DNA of 64,000 nt from Brachynemurus nebulosus (lineage: Eukaryota; Arthropoda; Insecta; Neuroptera; Myrmeleontidae), in NCBI GenBank assembly GCA_035578155.1, contig JAPWDM010000044.1, positions 198,501-262,500 on the forward strand, in the 5' to 3' direction. A program made the translations under genes and the position numbers. Below the pieces are notes generated by a model that was not told where the DNA came from, searched no databases, and saw nothing but the letters and a program-made list of their open reading frames with translations. Positions 47,106 through 58,881 of this stretch are shown piece by piece. Numbering within the stretch: position 1 is the stretch's first letter; each line of letters starts with the position of its first letter.

Positions 47106-47937
47106 TGCTACTGACAAATGAATTACAAAGTCTATTTTTTTCTCTATAAATAAATATAATTTGTGTGTAATTTATGTAAAAAATAAGTTAAATTTTATAA
47201 TACATGTAACAGTATTAATATTTGATTATTATTCAATCTTCTAATTTTAATAATTTTAAAAGTAATGAATTTGACTCTGGTAGTTGACAAGTAGGGGAGA
47301 CAGGGGCATGTACTAACAGATTTTACCTTTTTATTAATTTAACGGAAATGAAACTAGTTGGAGATTTTTTTGTAAACCTCATGAAGTATTAACTATCTAT
47401 GATTTTGATAAAAAAAAACTCACATGTACATTGTATTTTCCACGGAAAACTCATTTTAAAAAAAATGTATTTTTTAATACTTACCCCACTTTTGGGGTAA
47501 GTTTTAACAACCCTGGGGTAAGTAATGTGATTATGATAATATTTTATAGATATGAATGTGTAGAAAATAAAACAAAGTATCATATTTAACGTTTTTATTA
47601 TCAGAAAGGAATCAATTTGACATAGAAAATTCTTATTTTAGATCTTTATCTTTGCTTAATTTAAATTAATCATTATTTTTATTGTCTTCTGAGGCAGTAG
47701 TTAGTCAGTCTTTATTAATTAGCAATAATGATATTAAAAACAATCAGTTCAATAAAATAATATCACTTTGACCTTAATAACTAAACAAAAATTCGCAAAT
47801 TTTCAGTTTTCTGTACAAAATTACAATCGTTTAATTTTTAATATCTTTTATGTTAAAATATATTTAGGTATTTATTATTTATTAATACTTAATTAGCCAT
47901 TAACTATTTATATCTTGAAATATATGATAACTCAGCC

Positions 47938-48156
47938 TTAGTAATCATCATCGAAGTTATAATTAAAAGATATAAAAGATAGCCTGTTTCTCTGAATACA
48001 AGATCTGCGTTTATACCAATTACCTCCAGAATTATGATCCGAGTAAGATCGGTTACAGATCAAGCAAAACCAATATTTTGCTTCACTAGAAAAAAGACAT
48101 ATAGCACCACTTAAATTTGACAAATACCCACATACGTTCAACATACATACATACAA
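47938..48156 (-). pseudogene. pogo-like transposase C-terminal zinc-finger remnant
   Basis: The minus-strand frame shows KYWFCLICNRSYSDHNSGGN, then WYKRRSCIQ, then acidic NFDDDY before the stop. CLIC followed by Y, a Gly-Asn-Trp turn and a Cys is the same PHD-like signature as in the relic at 9554-9793, here with part of the second cluster changed. The DDE core is not visible. Confidence 0.55.
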
Positions 48157-48499
48157 ACATTTTTGGAAATGTCGCTAAAAAGATTTTAGTGATCTCGAAA
48201 CATGAAAATATGCTGTTATTTGGATTTTGAAATCAAAATGAATACAATAACTTCCTTATAAGGAAATTAAAAACATTGTCTGTGTTGCACAATGTTTAAA
48301 CGAGGTAAGTGTTAACATGTTAATATTTACCCCATGTATTTTGTTAATACTTGCCCCGAAGGCCCCGAAGGAAAATTTTTTAAAAATTTATAATTTAAAA
48401 AAAAGTAAATTGATAATGCGGTAAAATTTGAACAAAATACAATACAAGATTGAATATGCTACTCTTTGAAATAAATTCAGCTTCTTTTAGGTATACAAT

Positions 48500-48919
48500 T
48501 AGTGATGAGCAAAATTAGTCTTGGTCTTGCAGTCTTGTCTTGGTCTTGCATTTTTTGCAAAACCAAGACTATAAGTATGGCTGCAAGACCAATACCAAGA
48601 CTCAAGTGAGCAAGACTATAGTAAGAAAAAAGTAAGACTCTTGATAAATTATTTAAATAGTTTAAAAGTATAATTAATACCGAAAAGAGAGAAAATTCTG
48701 ATTTTAGAAGGAAAAAATTCGCTAATAAAAAAATGCAAGAAAGTGCAAGATTCTTTAGCAATACCAAGACCAAGACCAATACCAAGACTGCATTTTGCAA
48801 GACCAAGATCAAGACTCAAACTGCTCTAGCAAGACCAAAACCAAGATTCTTAATGCAAGAACAAGACCAAGACCAAGACTGCCAAGTCTTGGTCTTGGTC
48901 TTGCATTTGCTCATCACTA
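48500..48919. mobile_element. Complete hAT-type MITE (CAAGACC family) with perfect 8-bp duplication
   Basis: TIRs TAGTGATGAGCAAA are perfect, and TATACAAT flanks both ends (48492-48499 and 48920-48927). The interior consists largely of CAAGACCAAGAC-type words in both orientations, making a near-palindromic structure. Fragments of the same family occur at 13895, 22685 and 25325. Eight-base duplications with TAGTGATG-like ends indicate hAT. Frames of 80-110 codons inside are repeat shadows with Gln-Asp-Lys-Thr periodicity. Confidence 0.92.
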
Positions 48920-49562
48920 TATACAATCATGCTTTAAATCAAAAAACCGTCGACTTAAAAATGTTTTTTTATTTAACAAAATCTACACCTTACTCACAAC
49001 TTTGTTTCGCGGCAACCGGCCAATGGCTGACTGGTCATAACGTGTCCGTCCGGTCATAACTGGTCAATCACTGATGACGATAACCGGACGTACTTTATTT
49101 GTTCGTGTATAGTTTGGCGGAAATTGGCCTGTTAATACCTACCCCCGTTAATACTAGCCCCTGTCTCCCCTACGCACACACAATAACTAATACATACATA
49201 AATATATTGTGGGTGTATTAGTATAAAATGACATTTTTGTAGTTTTTTTTTTTTTATTTACCTGTTACAATAACTAAACGTCCAATATTAAACAAAATAG
49301 TTTTTTAATGATTCGAAAACTTAAAAGAAATTAATTTTCATTCTTTTAAATCTTAAAGTTGGTTTTTATTGACAAAACTTACTTAAATATAGGTATATAT
49401 ATACCTCTGATCCACTTCTAATCATACTTTTGCATTTATTTGTACATTAAAGTTTCTAACTTTGAAAATTTATTTCTTCTAAACTAGACTTCAGAAATTA
49501 CTCAAATGGTGTCAGTGAATGCATCATGTCCTTCTTTATAATACACTAAAATTTAAAATTCT

Positions 49563-49960
49563 AAACTTGGAAAATTTCTTGTAATCGATTCACTTTAAGT
49601 ATCTCTTTCTCTAGTTTTTCAACGAAGTCCTCGTAGCCGGTCATTGCGCAATTAGGGGAGATATAGCAACTGAATATAGTGACATCTGCTATACGCACCC
49701 ATACAAAACCTGACCTTTGTCCATGATTTTCAACTATTACTTTATCTGTTCTTGCATGGATTGCAAGAACAGATAAAGATCTCCGTAAACATTTTGGTAC
49801 CATTTTTGTTTACCACTTATGGGTTTTCGGTTCGGTTCACTGATGGCAGTGATATCGAGCGAAGCACTTACTGCTGTTGCTAGTAGAAGCTCATGTGCCT
49901 CCTTACTCCTATTTAGGTATTTTACCCAGACAGTTAGAAATACGACGTACCACATCGTAC
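49563..49960 (-). pseudogene. R1-like endonuclease, N-terminal half
   Basis: The minus strand reads YLNRSKEAHELLLATAVS, then LDITAISEPNRKP (the catalytic Glu of SEP is kept), then GKQKWYQNVYGD. A frameshift near 49770 moves to a second frame with ENHGQRSGFVWVRI and IFSCYISPN, the usual Y-SPN box. It stops at YEDFVEKLEKEI, after which other elements intervene. Confidence 0.82.
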
Positions 49961-52900
49961 GACGTCAATAATTCCATGTAAAAGTGTATTAGCAGTCAAA
50001 ATAGTGTATCAGTTGGGCATATTGTCATTATAGTTATGCTGGTCAAGGTGTTAATGTATTCATTGGTGGACGCTGTATGCCCGATTTATTCTAATAATAA
50101 ATTTATTCTAGTAACAATGCCATTAATATTTTATTTTTGTCACATTTAAAAAAAATATTGCCAAAAATTAATCTACAAAATGATTGAAACAATTTATGAG
50201 CTGGATTTAAAATTCGTGGATGGCTGGAAATAAAAACAAGATATCATAAATATACAATACCTTTTAAAAGCATAAATAATATTAATTGAAACAAAATAGC
50301 ACAGCATTTACAAAGAAAAAAATTATTATAACTAAAGATTTAGTTTTATTTTAAAAAGACAACACTCAAATACTTAATGTATGTAGATGGCAATAGAGTC
50401 AATCGTCATCGTTCCAGTAATCATTGGCGGCCATTTTGAATTGTTAGCGTTCTGAATAAATAAGCTATTAAAAGTTTTTGTGGGTCGGTCTATATAATAT
50501 TATAAACCTGACCTTTGTTTGACTACATGTACATACATACAGACATGGTATGGTTACATATTTAGTGAGTAGAGTAGAGAGAGGTACGTTGCTCTCCGTG
50601 TATAGCTTATATTATATTATATAGCTTGCTTGCTTGTTCGCTTATTGTCTAAATGGAACACCGAAGCACATGCAACTTGATCGTAAATTATGTTGTCTGT
50701 AATGCCGCAGCCAACCCAAACATTATACACACATTTATGTGCAAGTGTGTATGTATGTCTGTATATTTAAAATATTATAACAAAGCCACAAGATACCTCT
50801 ATAGGTAAGAATATTATACCGTATATGTATAACTTACTACTAATAAGTTATTAGTTACAAACTGTTCCATATTTATGTTTCAATTATTTTAAGAACGTAG
50901 TGGTGTGAAGCTGTTAGAAGAGGCATTGAACGCTTGTATTGATATTAACAATGAGATATATTTCATATAGGTATTTCTCATATCAAAGTAGGTAAGGAAG
51001 TTATTTTCTAATATTCCTTTGATTGAAATACTTTCTTTACGAACATAACTATTTGTTCCGAGCCGAAACTATAGCCACCTATATCAGGTGATTATTTGAC
51101 AATTTATCAGGACGCCCTACATTATAAATGGATGTAAAATATATTAAAAAGTGAAATTTGTGTAATATTTTATGCTCATTTTACCTTAAAAATATCTTAA
51201 AACGGAATTGTTTTCAATAATTAAGCAAGAAAAAGCATAAAAGGTAACTTTTATCATATTTTTTTTTTTTTTTTTTTAGAAATTTCTCAATAAAGTGACG
51301 TTTGATAGTAGAGTTACAGCCAATTTCTTTTTATTATATTTTGAAGACTGGCAGTGGACATCGTAATAAGTCCTTGTTTTGAAAAAATCAAACACAGTAT
51401 TTAAGAAAAAAATACTTTTTCGTTGCAAAAAATAGTAAAATTGTACATAAACAGGCAAACAGCGTCCGGATAAACTGATATATTATTTGTCCACCTTGGG
51501 CGTTAAATATTTCATGAATTCAGAATAATCTTACTTGTTTTAAAAGTCTTTCTGATTAAAGGATTTAAATTCAGAAAAGTTTCTCTTGATTGTTTAAGTA
51601 TGTTTCGATAAAGAAATTCCATGAAAAAGTTATTTTGGCGCCGCGCCGTTTGGTTCACTCTCATTTTTAGAAAAATTACTGAAGTTTGTTCCCTCCCTCT
51701 CTTGCTCTCAGTGAATATAATCTTAAGCCACAGAGATAGACGTACTTTTACGTAGTTTTTCTTAAAACAATGTTAAAGTATTTAATGTATATTTTGCCAA
51801 TTTTTTAATATTTTATGAAAGAAAAAATAATAAATCTTCCAGTTGTACATTGTGTTAACTTTACAGGCAACAGAAAGAAGTGGTCTGCCTCTCCCGAAAG
51901 TTTCCTATGTTATGGGTAGGTGCTTATTTCAAAGCCCTTATATAAATTGTTCAGATCAAAACTGCAACTACTTTATTACCTATATACATATAATGCAACA
52001 AAACATCATACGTTAGTGATAACATAGGAATTCAAGCTACATGGAACAACATTTTCAGAGCCCAACCTTGACTGTTACTAATTTTTTGCTTCATCACTTT
52101 GATTTGTCCATTGATTTCAGGGTGGAACATAACAAGTATCTTCTCTTTTCCCTAATCAGTTTAACCATTACTGCTATAGAGAGACAGCTAAGGACCTGCG
52201 TGCTGAGAGTTTACTTAATGTCCACGATCATCGAACACTACATGAAACTTGCCGACCGAGCCAAGTTGTTTAAAATTAGTAACTAAATTTTGATGTAGCT
52301 CAGATCTATTCATTTTTAAATACTTTCATAAAATTTATAATAGATTCAACTAGCTGGCTTACTGACGTAAATGTGTAAGTTGTTGCATAATTCTATAGAT
52401 GATACTTATGGTGCAAGACATGACAAAGGGGTTTAATATTTTTTCATAGATCCTAGTTAGTGCCATAACTATATATGTACCTTTTCAGAAAATTCTTAAT
52501 TTTGTGATTTTGGTTCACTGGGGATTTCAGAATGCGAGGAACCAACAAGTGGAAAAATCTCGCAGTGTTGACTTCAACGCCATTTATACTCAGCTTATTT
52601 TTGAATTTAAAAAAAAGTAGTCTTAAGACATGTAGAAATAATGTTGTATTCTAGAAGGCTTGTTAAAAATAAAATATGTGGAAATAAATTTATTACAAAC
52701 TTCGAATAAAAGTCAGACACATACATAAGATACATTAGTATACGTAACATACATGAGATAGGTTAGTACCAACAAAATGTGTTAAATATAATGTAATGTA
52801 AGCGTGACAGATACGTACAAATGGTTTTTTATTTGTCGAACGACTGTATCGAAGAGGTTAAGTCTAAGATATATGCATATTTTTGGTTTTTTTTTTTTTC

Positions 52901-53340
52901 ATTCTCCTACCAGTAAAATTAATTTATCAGCTATTGCTACCATTTTATAGACAAACTGGACAGCCATGTCCAAAATTCCTATTCACTCCTCATTCGTTCC
53001 CCGACACCCCGAAGTGCGAGGTGAATAGAAACGCCTATTTTTTTCCAATTTTCTAGCTAAATAAAAAAGAAAATGGTTTTTAAAAATGTAAGTATGAAGA
53101 ATAAGCGACCGGAAATAATCACCTATCCACCTATCCATTTTTTATCGTTTAGTAGATAAAAAAAGGTATGAAAATCTACGACAAAATTGAAAATCGTTCC
53201 GTTTCACCCCAAACTACGGTAACTGTTTATATCTACAAGTTTGACTTGTTTATTATTTTAAATTACCTAGCAACGCTATTTAATTCAAATTAAATTTCTG
53301 TAAATTGTACATGCTGATTGGTTTAAAACGGGAGCAAAAT
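49961..53340. other. Long stretch without a supported gene
   Basis: The sequence is AT-rich with T-runs near 51263 and 52888. An 81-codon plus-strand frame at 52041-52286 has Leu/Ile-rich and basic sections (AIERQLRTC), but I do not recognise it. At 51867-51915 a 49-nt open stretch is bounded by TTTACAG and GTAGGT and could be an exon, but this is weak. An inverted word TTCCTATTCACTCCTC / GAGGTGAATAGAAA lies near 52975-53030. Confidence 0.4.
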
Positions 53341-53398
53341 AATTTTTTAGTCCCTTTGGACTAAAAAATTCACTTTTAGTCTCTTGGGATTAAAAGTG
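53341..53398. repeat. Two consecutive hairpins
   Basis: AATTTTTTAGTCC-CTTT-GGACTAAAAAATT is a perfect 13-bp stem with a four-base loop. It is followed directly by CACTTTTAGTC and GATTAAAAGTG, which form a second stem. Both share the word TTTTAGTC. Confidence 0.85.
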
Positions 53399-53406
53399 GC
53401 ACTTTA

Positions 53407-53456
53407 CTCCCTATTATGAGAGACTAAATCATGTATTTTAGTCCCGGAATTGCAAA
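53407..53456. repeat. Dispersed repeat piece shared with 30374-30425
   Basis: CTCCCTATTATGAGAGACTA and TTTTAGTCCCGGAATTGCAA are the second member of the family. Here it lies next to the double hairpin, which the other copy lacks in clear form. Confidence 0.65.
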
Positions 53457-53935
53457 AATATTATTATTTTTATTTTTGTTGCAAATTCAGAAAGTGATGT
53501 TATGTTACCCATATTATAAGTACACCAGAATGATTTCAACCTTTTGCGGGATAAAATTCAAAAAGTTGTTTTGAAGTCTTAACTATTTTGTAAAAAAAAG
53601 AGAGAGCGACTAAAAAGACCTTAAGCAATCTCATTTATAAATTCATTATACGTACACGTTTTAATTTTTTCGGAAATAAATACAAATAAATATATAAATA
53701 AAATAAATATGATTAAATTTTTTAAAAATATTATGATATCCAGCAGCGCAAAAATTCAGTCCATCCAGACTAATAGTGAACTTGTATGAACAATTCTCAA
53801 CAGTTTTTATGTCCTTGAAGAATTAATATTCAAAAATTTGAGAAAAAAACAATTCACATTTAGTTCTAAGAATCCATTATACCTATATTAGGTACTGCTG
53901 CATATTAAATTTAACGTTTATATTATTGATAGAGC

Positions 53936-54292
53936 CAAAGTAGATTAAGATAGGTATGCGGACGCGCAGATCTTAATGACGTAGATGGCGAATTATATAT
54001 ATACAGACTGAGTTTTTTGAGAGTTGCCATTTTTATTACAGCCAAACCATTCATTTAATTGCGAAATTGTTCAAATAAGAGTTTCTGATATCGACGGGGG
54101 CAACCGATTGCTATAGTCAGGATCTTTATAGCTCTTAGTTGTTATCAACGATTTGGCTGTAATAAAAAAGGTAACTGTCAAAAAACTCACACTGTATAAA
54201 TATAATAATAAGTATTATGGCGTAGATGGCGAAATGTGCAAGAAAAGCTTATTTTGGTCCTGAATGTAGAGTACCTATCTTAATCTACTTTG
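53936..54292. mobile_element. hAT-like MITE with perfect 8-bp duplication
   Basis: Ends CAAAGTAGATTAAGATAGGT are inverted at both sides over 21 bp. GATAGAGC flanks at 53928-53935 and 54293-54300. The arms continue with AGTTTTTTGAGAGTTGCC against the inverse of AACTGTCAAAAAACTCA, and TTACAGCCAAA against TTTGGCTGTAA. No coding region. The eight-base duplication indicates hAT or a related superfamily. Confidence 0.85.
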
Positions 54293-54514
54293 GATAGAGC
54301 CGCTCTTGGATATGCCTATATGTAGTAAAAACAAAACCAGATTTACACAAAGAAAACAAAATTAATTTCTTGAAATCTATGTGACTGAAGAATAACAAAA
54401 TTGTCCCTGGTTAAAGTCGATATTACTCTTAGTATAGATCTCGAATGTCTGATATTTTATCTTACGGATGATATTAGATATTACCATATTTGACACTTTG
54501 ATATTTTATCTTAC

Positions 54515-54699
54515 CATCCTTCAAATGTCTTTGGAGATATCCATTCTCTGGTGCTGTGATCGAAAATAAAGTGTTCGAATGAATTTACTAAAGTAACAAA
54601 AAGACGGGAAAGAAGTTGGCGCCGATAGCTGGAAAATCTGTTTGTTATATGGCTAAATTGCTCCCAAATTGCTCCTTTTGGAATTAGTAATTGCTGCAT
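54515..54699 (-). CDS. Possible internal exon of an unrecognised host gene
   Basis: On the minus strand TTAAGTTTCAG (acceptor) is followed by 185 nt that are open in one frame only (the other two have stops). GTAAGATAAA (donor) then follows. The peptide includes LIPKGAIWEQFSHITNRFSS, then YRRQLLSRLF, and ends FDHSTREWISPKTFEG. It has mixed, protein-like composition without repeat character. Phase 0 in and phase 2 out would follow from the frame. I do not recognise a family and could not locate the neighbouring exons. The hAT-like MITE at 53936 would lie in the downstream intron. Confidence 0.4.
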
Positions 54700-54719
54700 C
54701 TGAAACTTAATTATTTAAT

Positions 54720-55964
54720 TAGTTATTTACAAACAAAAAATATTTTTTGTTTTACTATTTCTATTATCAAAATTTTGTCAAATAATGTATTTTTATATAA
54801 TTACTTTAAATCAAAAAATTGCTTTCAATTTGCTCCACCTTATTTAAAAGTTAAATATTAATTTTTCTGAATAATAATTAAAATATATTAAAATAAAAAT
54901 ATTTAGAATTAGGTTATGTCTTATTAAAACGTATAGGCAATCCAAGTTACTCTTTAAGTCGTTTGCATATATTTAAGGATAATTATATTTTGCCAGTTAA
55001 ATAACATTATAAAAATATCCCTAATTTTTCAAAAGACTACAGGACATATTAATTAATAACAGTGAGATTCCACGTCTGTTTTTCAGACTTTTGTCTAACA
55101 CAGACGCCACTTAGAATTAGTTTTTTATCTACAAAATCATCAGTCTACAGAATTTAATTTATTAGTTAAAAAAATAATTTGTAAAGGCCGATTCCGAGGG
55201 GGAAAATGAATTCCCGCTACGAAATTCGGCAGATTGGCCTAAGTTGGTCTCGTAGGGTTAGTCCCGCGATCCTAGTAGTCGCATCAAGGACGCAACGTAT
55301 AGTTGTATCCTGGGGTGTTGTAACAGGGAAAGGAGATAATAATAACGTTGACACTTATTTAACTTTAATTTTATTATCTAGAAAACTAAAGAAAGCTACA
55401 TAAAGAAATTTAGCATGTAAAAATATGTACAATTATATATGACGATGGTAATGGTGTTTTACTAAAACATATAAACAATAATGGAGAATTAAAATTAAAG
55501 AAGAAAAAAATGTATAAAAGTAAAATTATAAGTGAACTAGGAAATCTACTGATTGACAGGATACCCGAGAATGGTATACCTTATATTTAATTATCTCTTA
55601 ACCGTACACTCTTTCAAAGCTTTCCAGACCTATTATTTAGTAAGAAAAAATCTTATTCCCTAAACAAATAATTATGAAAAATAATTTCCCTAACTAATTA
55701 ATTATCAAAAATGATTTCCCTAAATAAATAATCCTTAAAATTAATTCCTTAAATAGGTAAATATAAACCGAGGGTGCGTTTGTACTTACGGTTTTCTTTC
55801 CTTCTACTCTAGATTAGCTGCTGATGGAGGTCCCTTCGACTTTTCTATTCACTTTTGCTCCCTGTGGGCTCCTCCTATCAACAGCTTTCACCAGCACACA
55901 CCGCAAGTTAAACACACACTGCCGCGTAACATTTTTTTACTTAATCAAATAAAATTTCGCTACT
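54720..55964. other. Intergenic DNA before the gypsy element
   Basis: A GC-richer patch at 55184-55330 (open on the plus strand for 65 codons, no motif) and another at 55770-55935 may belong to the 5' or LTR part of the following gypsy element, but I could not find a matching LTR pair. At 55655-55755 there are three degenerate direct repeats of TTTCCCTAAATAAATAATTA with ~37-bp spacing. Confidence 0.45.
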
Positions 55965-57950
55965 ATAGCGAATGTTTATAATGAAGAATTAAGCATCGAT
56001 GCGGATGGAATTCTCGGTCGTGACTTTTTCACACAACACCAGGTTCAAGTTTGTTACAGTTCGATGTGCCTTAATATTGGAACAATATCAATCCCACTAC
56101 AAGTAGCGCAGCCTCAGGTTACTTTAAATTTTACCGAAGCGGAATTACACGAACCAGTAAAGGGACCACCAACAGCAAGACAAGAAATTAAATAACGACG
56201 TAGAAAACCTAACTGTCGAAAGATGAATCAGAGAAACGGAGATTTTACAGGCGTAGAACAAGAAGAGATATCAAAAGTGGATTAAGCTAACGACAAAATC
56301 ATAGCATTGAAAAAAAATGATGAGAACGAACGAGGAAATGTGTGTAGCGACTCAAAGGTTATCATTAAAGAAGAAATTCAAAAAGCAAAAAAGCCTCGAC
56401 ATTGAATGAACGTCGAGAGGGAAAAAGTTGAGAGTGTACTGGTCGAGTCAAGGTCAGAGGGCAAGAGCCGCTCACCCTAAAGGGGGCCGTGCTTCAGTAC
56501 ATCTTGTGCCGATGCCCATCAAAGAGACTATGTGCCAACTGCAAGGCCGGTAAGTGCATATGTGTCCGATTCGGAAGACGACGGCCCTTGTATTACCAAG
56601 ATCACCACTCAAACTACGGTACACCAAGATCCAGACACCCGAACTAAACGAAACCCTAGAGCAACAAGCTTAAATAGTGAAGTGAGGGATGCGGAAAACA
56701 ATGTCGCAACAAAACATAACAATCTAGTTTCGCTCAAATATAGTTTCGAAATTCCAGCTCGAACCGAGTGTTTTAGTGTTGCAACACAGCGTGGATTCGA
56801 ACCGGGTCGTCGAGTATTATTGGAACCGATGACAATCATGGGAGAAGGGATAATGGTTGCGCGATCAATAGCGACAGTGAGTAAAGAGAAGCAAGTTCCA
56901 ATAAAGCTAGTGAATGTAACTAACAAAAGTATCACCATACCTGCGAGTGTAGTAATAGGGGAATTAGAAGAAGTACGGCAGGTAGAATGGGACAATGAGT
57001 GTACTAGTAATGGTCTGAGGGATACAGAGCACGATACCATTGTCAAAGCAAAGCAGAATGAGCGAAGGACCATGACCACTACTTATGCAGTCGAACACTC
57101 AAACGTCCTGAAAGATGTCGACCTCAGTCACCTCAGTGCCGGAGAAAGGAAGAAATTGTTGAAGTTTCTCGGAGAATATAAAGACATATTCTATATAGAA
57201 GGAATGAAACTAAGTGTAGCTCGAGGAGTTAAACACATAATTATTGTCGAAGGTATTCCACCTATAGCCAAACCCCCATACAGAATGCCATATTTATTCA
57301 CAACGGGAGGTCTTGAAAGGAGAAATAAATAAAATGATAGATGAAGGCATCATTACCTAGTCACAAAGTTCGTGGTCTGCACCGGAGGTGACGGTACCAA
57401 AGAAAAGCGAAAACGGAGAAACGAAGGTCAGGGTGTGCATCGATTATAGGGCCTTGAACAAAATTACTAAACGGGACTTTTACCCCATACCTAATCTTCA
57501 AGGAACGTTTGATATGCTTGGCAATGCGAAGAAATTCATCACTCTGGACTTAGCATGGGAGTACTAACAACTAGAAATTGAAGAAGAAGATAAGGAGAAG
57601 ACAGGCTTCAGTACTCCTGGTGGGCACTATCACTGCCATAGAATGCCTTTTGGGCTTATTAATGCCCCAAGTGCTTTCCAAAGGTTGATGAATTCAGCCT
57701 TATCCGGGTGGGTGGGAACTCACTGTCTTACATACTTAGACGACATCATCATATTCAGCCCTGGAAACATTGACGATCATATTCAGAGACTTCGTAGCAT
57801 ATTTGACTGTCTCCCGAAAGCCAACCTGAAATTAAGCCTTCGAAATGTCATTTCGTAAAAGAAGAGATCACCTATCTTGGTCATTTCATACCAAAAGAGG
57901 GAATACGACCAGATAAATCAAAGAGAGAGGAGAATACAGGGGAACAACCT
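55965..57950 (+). pseudogene. Ty3/gypsy pol remnant 1 (protease end and reverse transcriptase)
   Basis: At about 56000 the plus strand reads DADGILGRDFF, the C-terminal landmark of the retropepsin. A 266-codon frame (56532-57332) follows with IPARTECFSVATQ and VPIKLVNVTNKSITI, the region between protease and RT, and IPPIAKPPYRMP, the RT start. A frameshift near 57300 leads to KVRVCIDYRALN, FYPIPNLQ, RMPFGLINAPSAFQRLMN and TYLDDIIIFS, so the catalytic YLDD is intact. Stops lie at 57358-57360 and 57565-57567. The RNase H and integrase are absent. It belongs to LTR retrotransposons and is inactive. Confidence 0.88.
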
Positions 57951-58059
57951 AACCATCAATCAACTCGAGCGCCGGAACACATTATCGAAGAGATCATGGA
58001 ACTAGTGGAGTACCTGTACCGGCACAAGATTGCCGTGAAAATGCAAATTTTATAATTTT
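57951..58059. other. Junction between the two gypsy remnants
   Basis: About 35 codons continue open on the plus strand (RAPEHIIEEIMELVEYLYRH) and end at 58051. They do not match the expected RNase H region, so the first remnant seems to be broken or recombined here. Confidence 0.4.
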
Positions 58060-58240
58060 GAAAATTCATACAGGTTGCCGTGTGAATATAAGAATGAAAG
58101 AGTTTTTCTAGCAACTAAAATAATAAAAAAGAGTCAGTTGAATTCTGGCATTTAAATCGGATATTTGTATTTTCATTTCGAAGAGTTAATTGGAGTCATT
58201 TGCGTTGCAGTGGTGACATACCGACATTGCAAGGTCAGTC
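58060..58240 (+). other. Possible LTR end and primer-binding site of gypsy remnant 2
   Basis: Just upstream of the gag-like region is TGGTGACATACCGACATTGC at about 58211-58230. This resembles the TGGTGACCC-type primer-binding site common in arthropod gypsy elements, with changes. The preceding ~150 bp could be the LTR, but no second LTR remains to compare. Confidence 0.35.
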
Positions 58241-58330
58241 GTTAACCATTTATTTTTATTATATTTTGCTTGCTTTATAATATTTATTATATTCTGCTTG
58301 CTTTTGAAAATATTTGTTTTCAAAACCAAA

Positions 58331-58466
58331 ATGCCACAGATAAATCAAAATATTCAGTTTTAAAATACATCAGAACGGATACTGGTGGATTTTGTAAATG
58401 AAAAGCCACCGTTCGACAAAAATGATGTAGAAATGATGGATACTATAATGCGAAATATTATTTGTA

Positions 58467-58499
<33 letters not shown>

Positions 58500-58881
58500 A
58501 TTTCAAAGGATGAGAGCAAATATTCTTAAATAATGTGACAGCAAACGTTTTGCTTTTTTGTGTGCATTGAATATACTACCTGTTGATGATTTGAGTAGAA
58601 CAGCTGATGATGCCTTGGATTTTTTAAAAAAAGATCAGATAAGTGAAATTTTGCAAGAAATTACTGTTATTAAAGAAAATTTTGGAAATTCCAATAAACG
58701 TCATAATTTCCATAGTAACAAAAATAAGAAAGGGAATTATGAAAAATCAAAGAATTTTTTCAATTCAAAATATCATCAGAGGATTTGTTCATACCATTTA
58801 AAGTATGGAATGCACGCAAGAAAGTGCATTAAGCCATGCTGCTGGCAAGCACTGACTGAGAAATCAAAAAATGTAAAATGA
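58331..58881 (+). pseudogene. Ty3/gypsy gag remnant 2
   Basis: The plus strand starts MPQINQNIQF, stop, then RILVDFVNEKPPFDKND, the N-terminal gag landmark of this group. An A-run (58469-58498) and a deletion follow. A 107-codon frame (58558-58881) reads LNILPVDDLSRTADDALDF and ends CSYHLKYGMHARKCIKPC, corresponding to the YH-(K/R)YG-A--C--PC Cys/His module of arthropod gypsy gag. The capsid middle is missing. Confidence 0.8.
58469..58498. repeat. A-run of 30 within gag remnant
   Basis: A pure run of A interrupts the gag frame. It may be an expanded lesion. Confidence 0.9.

Larger units (their letters stand above)
47294..49170. mobile_element. pogo-like element inserted in the R1-like element
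   Basis: The ends are GGGGAGACAGGGGC on both sides when inverted, identical over 14 bp, with TA outside at 47292-47293 and 49171-49172. Related words such as CTTACCCCACTTTTGGGGTA near 47480 and TTACCCCATG near 48330 recur inside. A Cys-rich tail of the transposase is readable on the minus strand (47938-48156). A hAT-type MITE (48500-48919) is nested in it. At 1.9 kb with the MITE removed it is ~1.45 kb, shorter than an intact element. Confidence 0.75.
44985..49960 (-). mobile_element. R1-clade non-LTR retrotransposon, interrupted and decayed
   Basis: In minus-strand order the APE-type endonuclease start lies at 49960-49563, its end at about 47105-46865, and the RT and C-terminal part at about 46705-44985. 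The ~2.4-kb gap inside the endonuclease is largely the pogo-like element 47294-49170. ORF1 is not visible, so the copy is 5'-truncated close to the endonuclease start. Frameshifts and stops are frequent. Active relatives nick DNA with the endonuclease and reverse-transcribe in place. R1-clade assignment rests on the motif spelling and order. Confidence 0.82.

Noticed and set aside
48477..49059. Frames of 80-111 codons with Gln-Asp-Lys-Thr or Leu-Val periodicity
   Set aside because: They arise from CAAGAC words of the hAT-type MITE and extend across its ends.
51867..51915. 49-nt stretch between TTTACAG and GTAGGT reading ATERSGLPLPKVSYVM
   Set aside because: It looks exon-like, but a block this short between weak splice words is expected by chance, and no partner exon was found.
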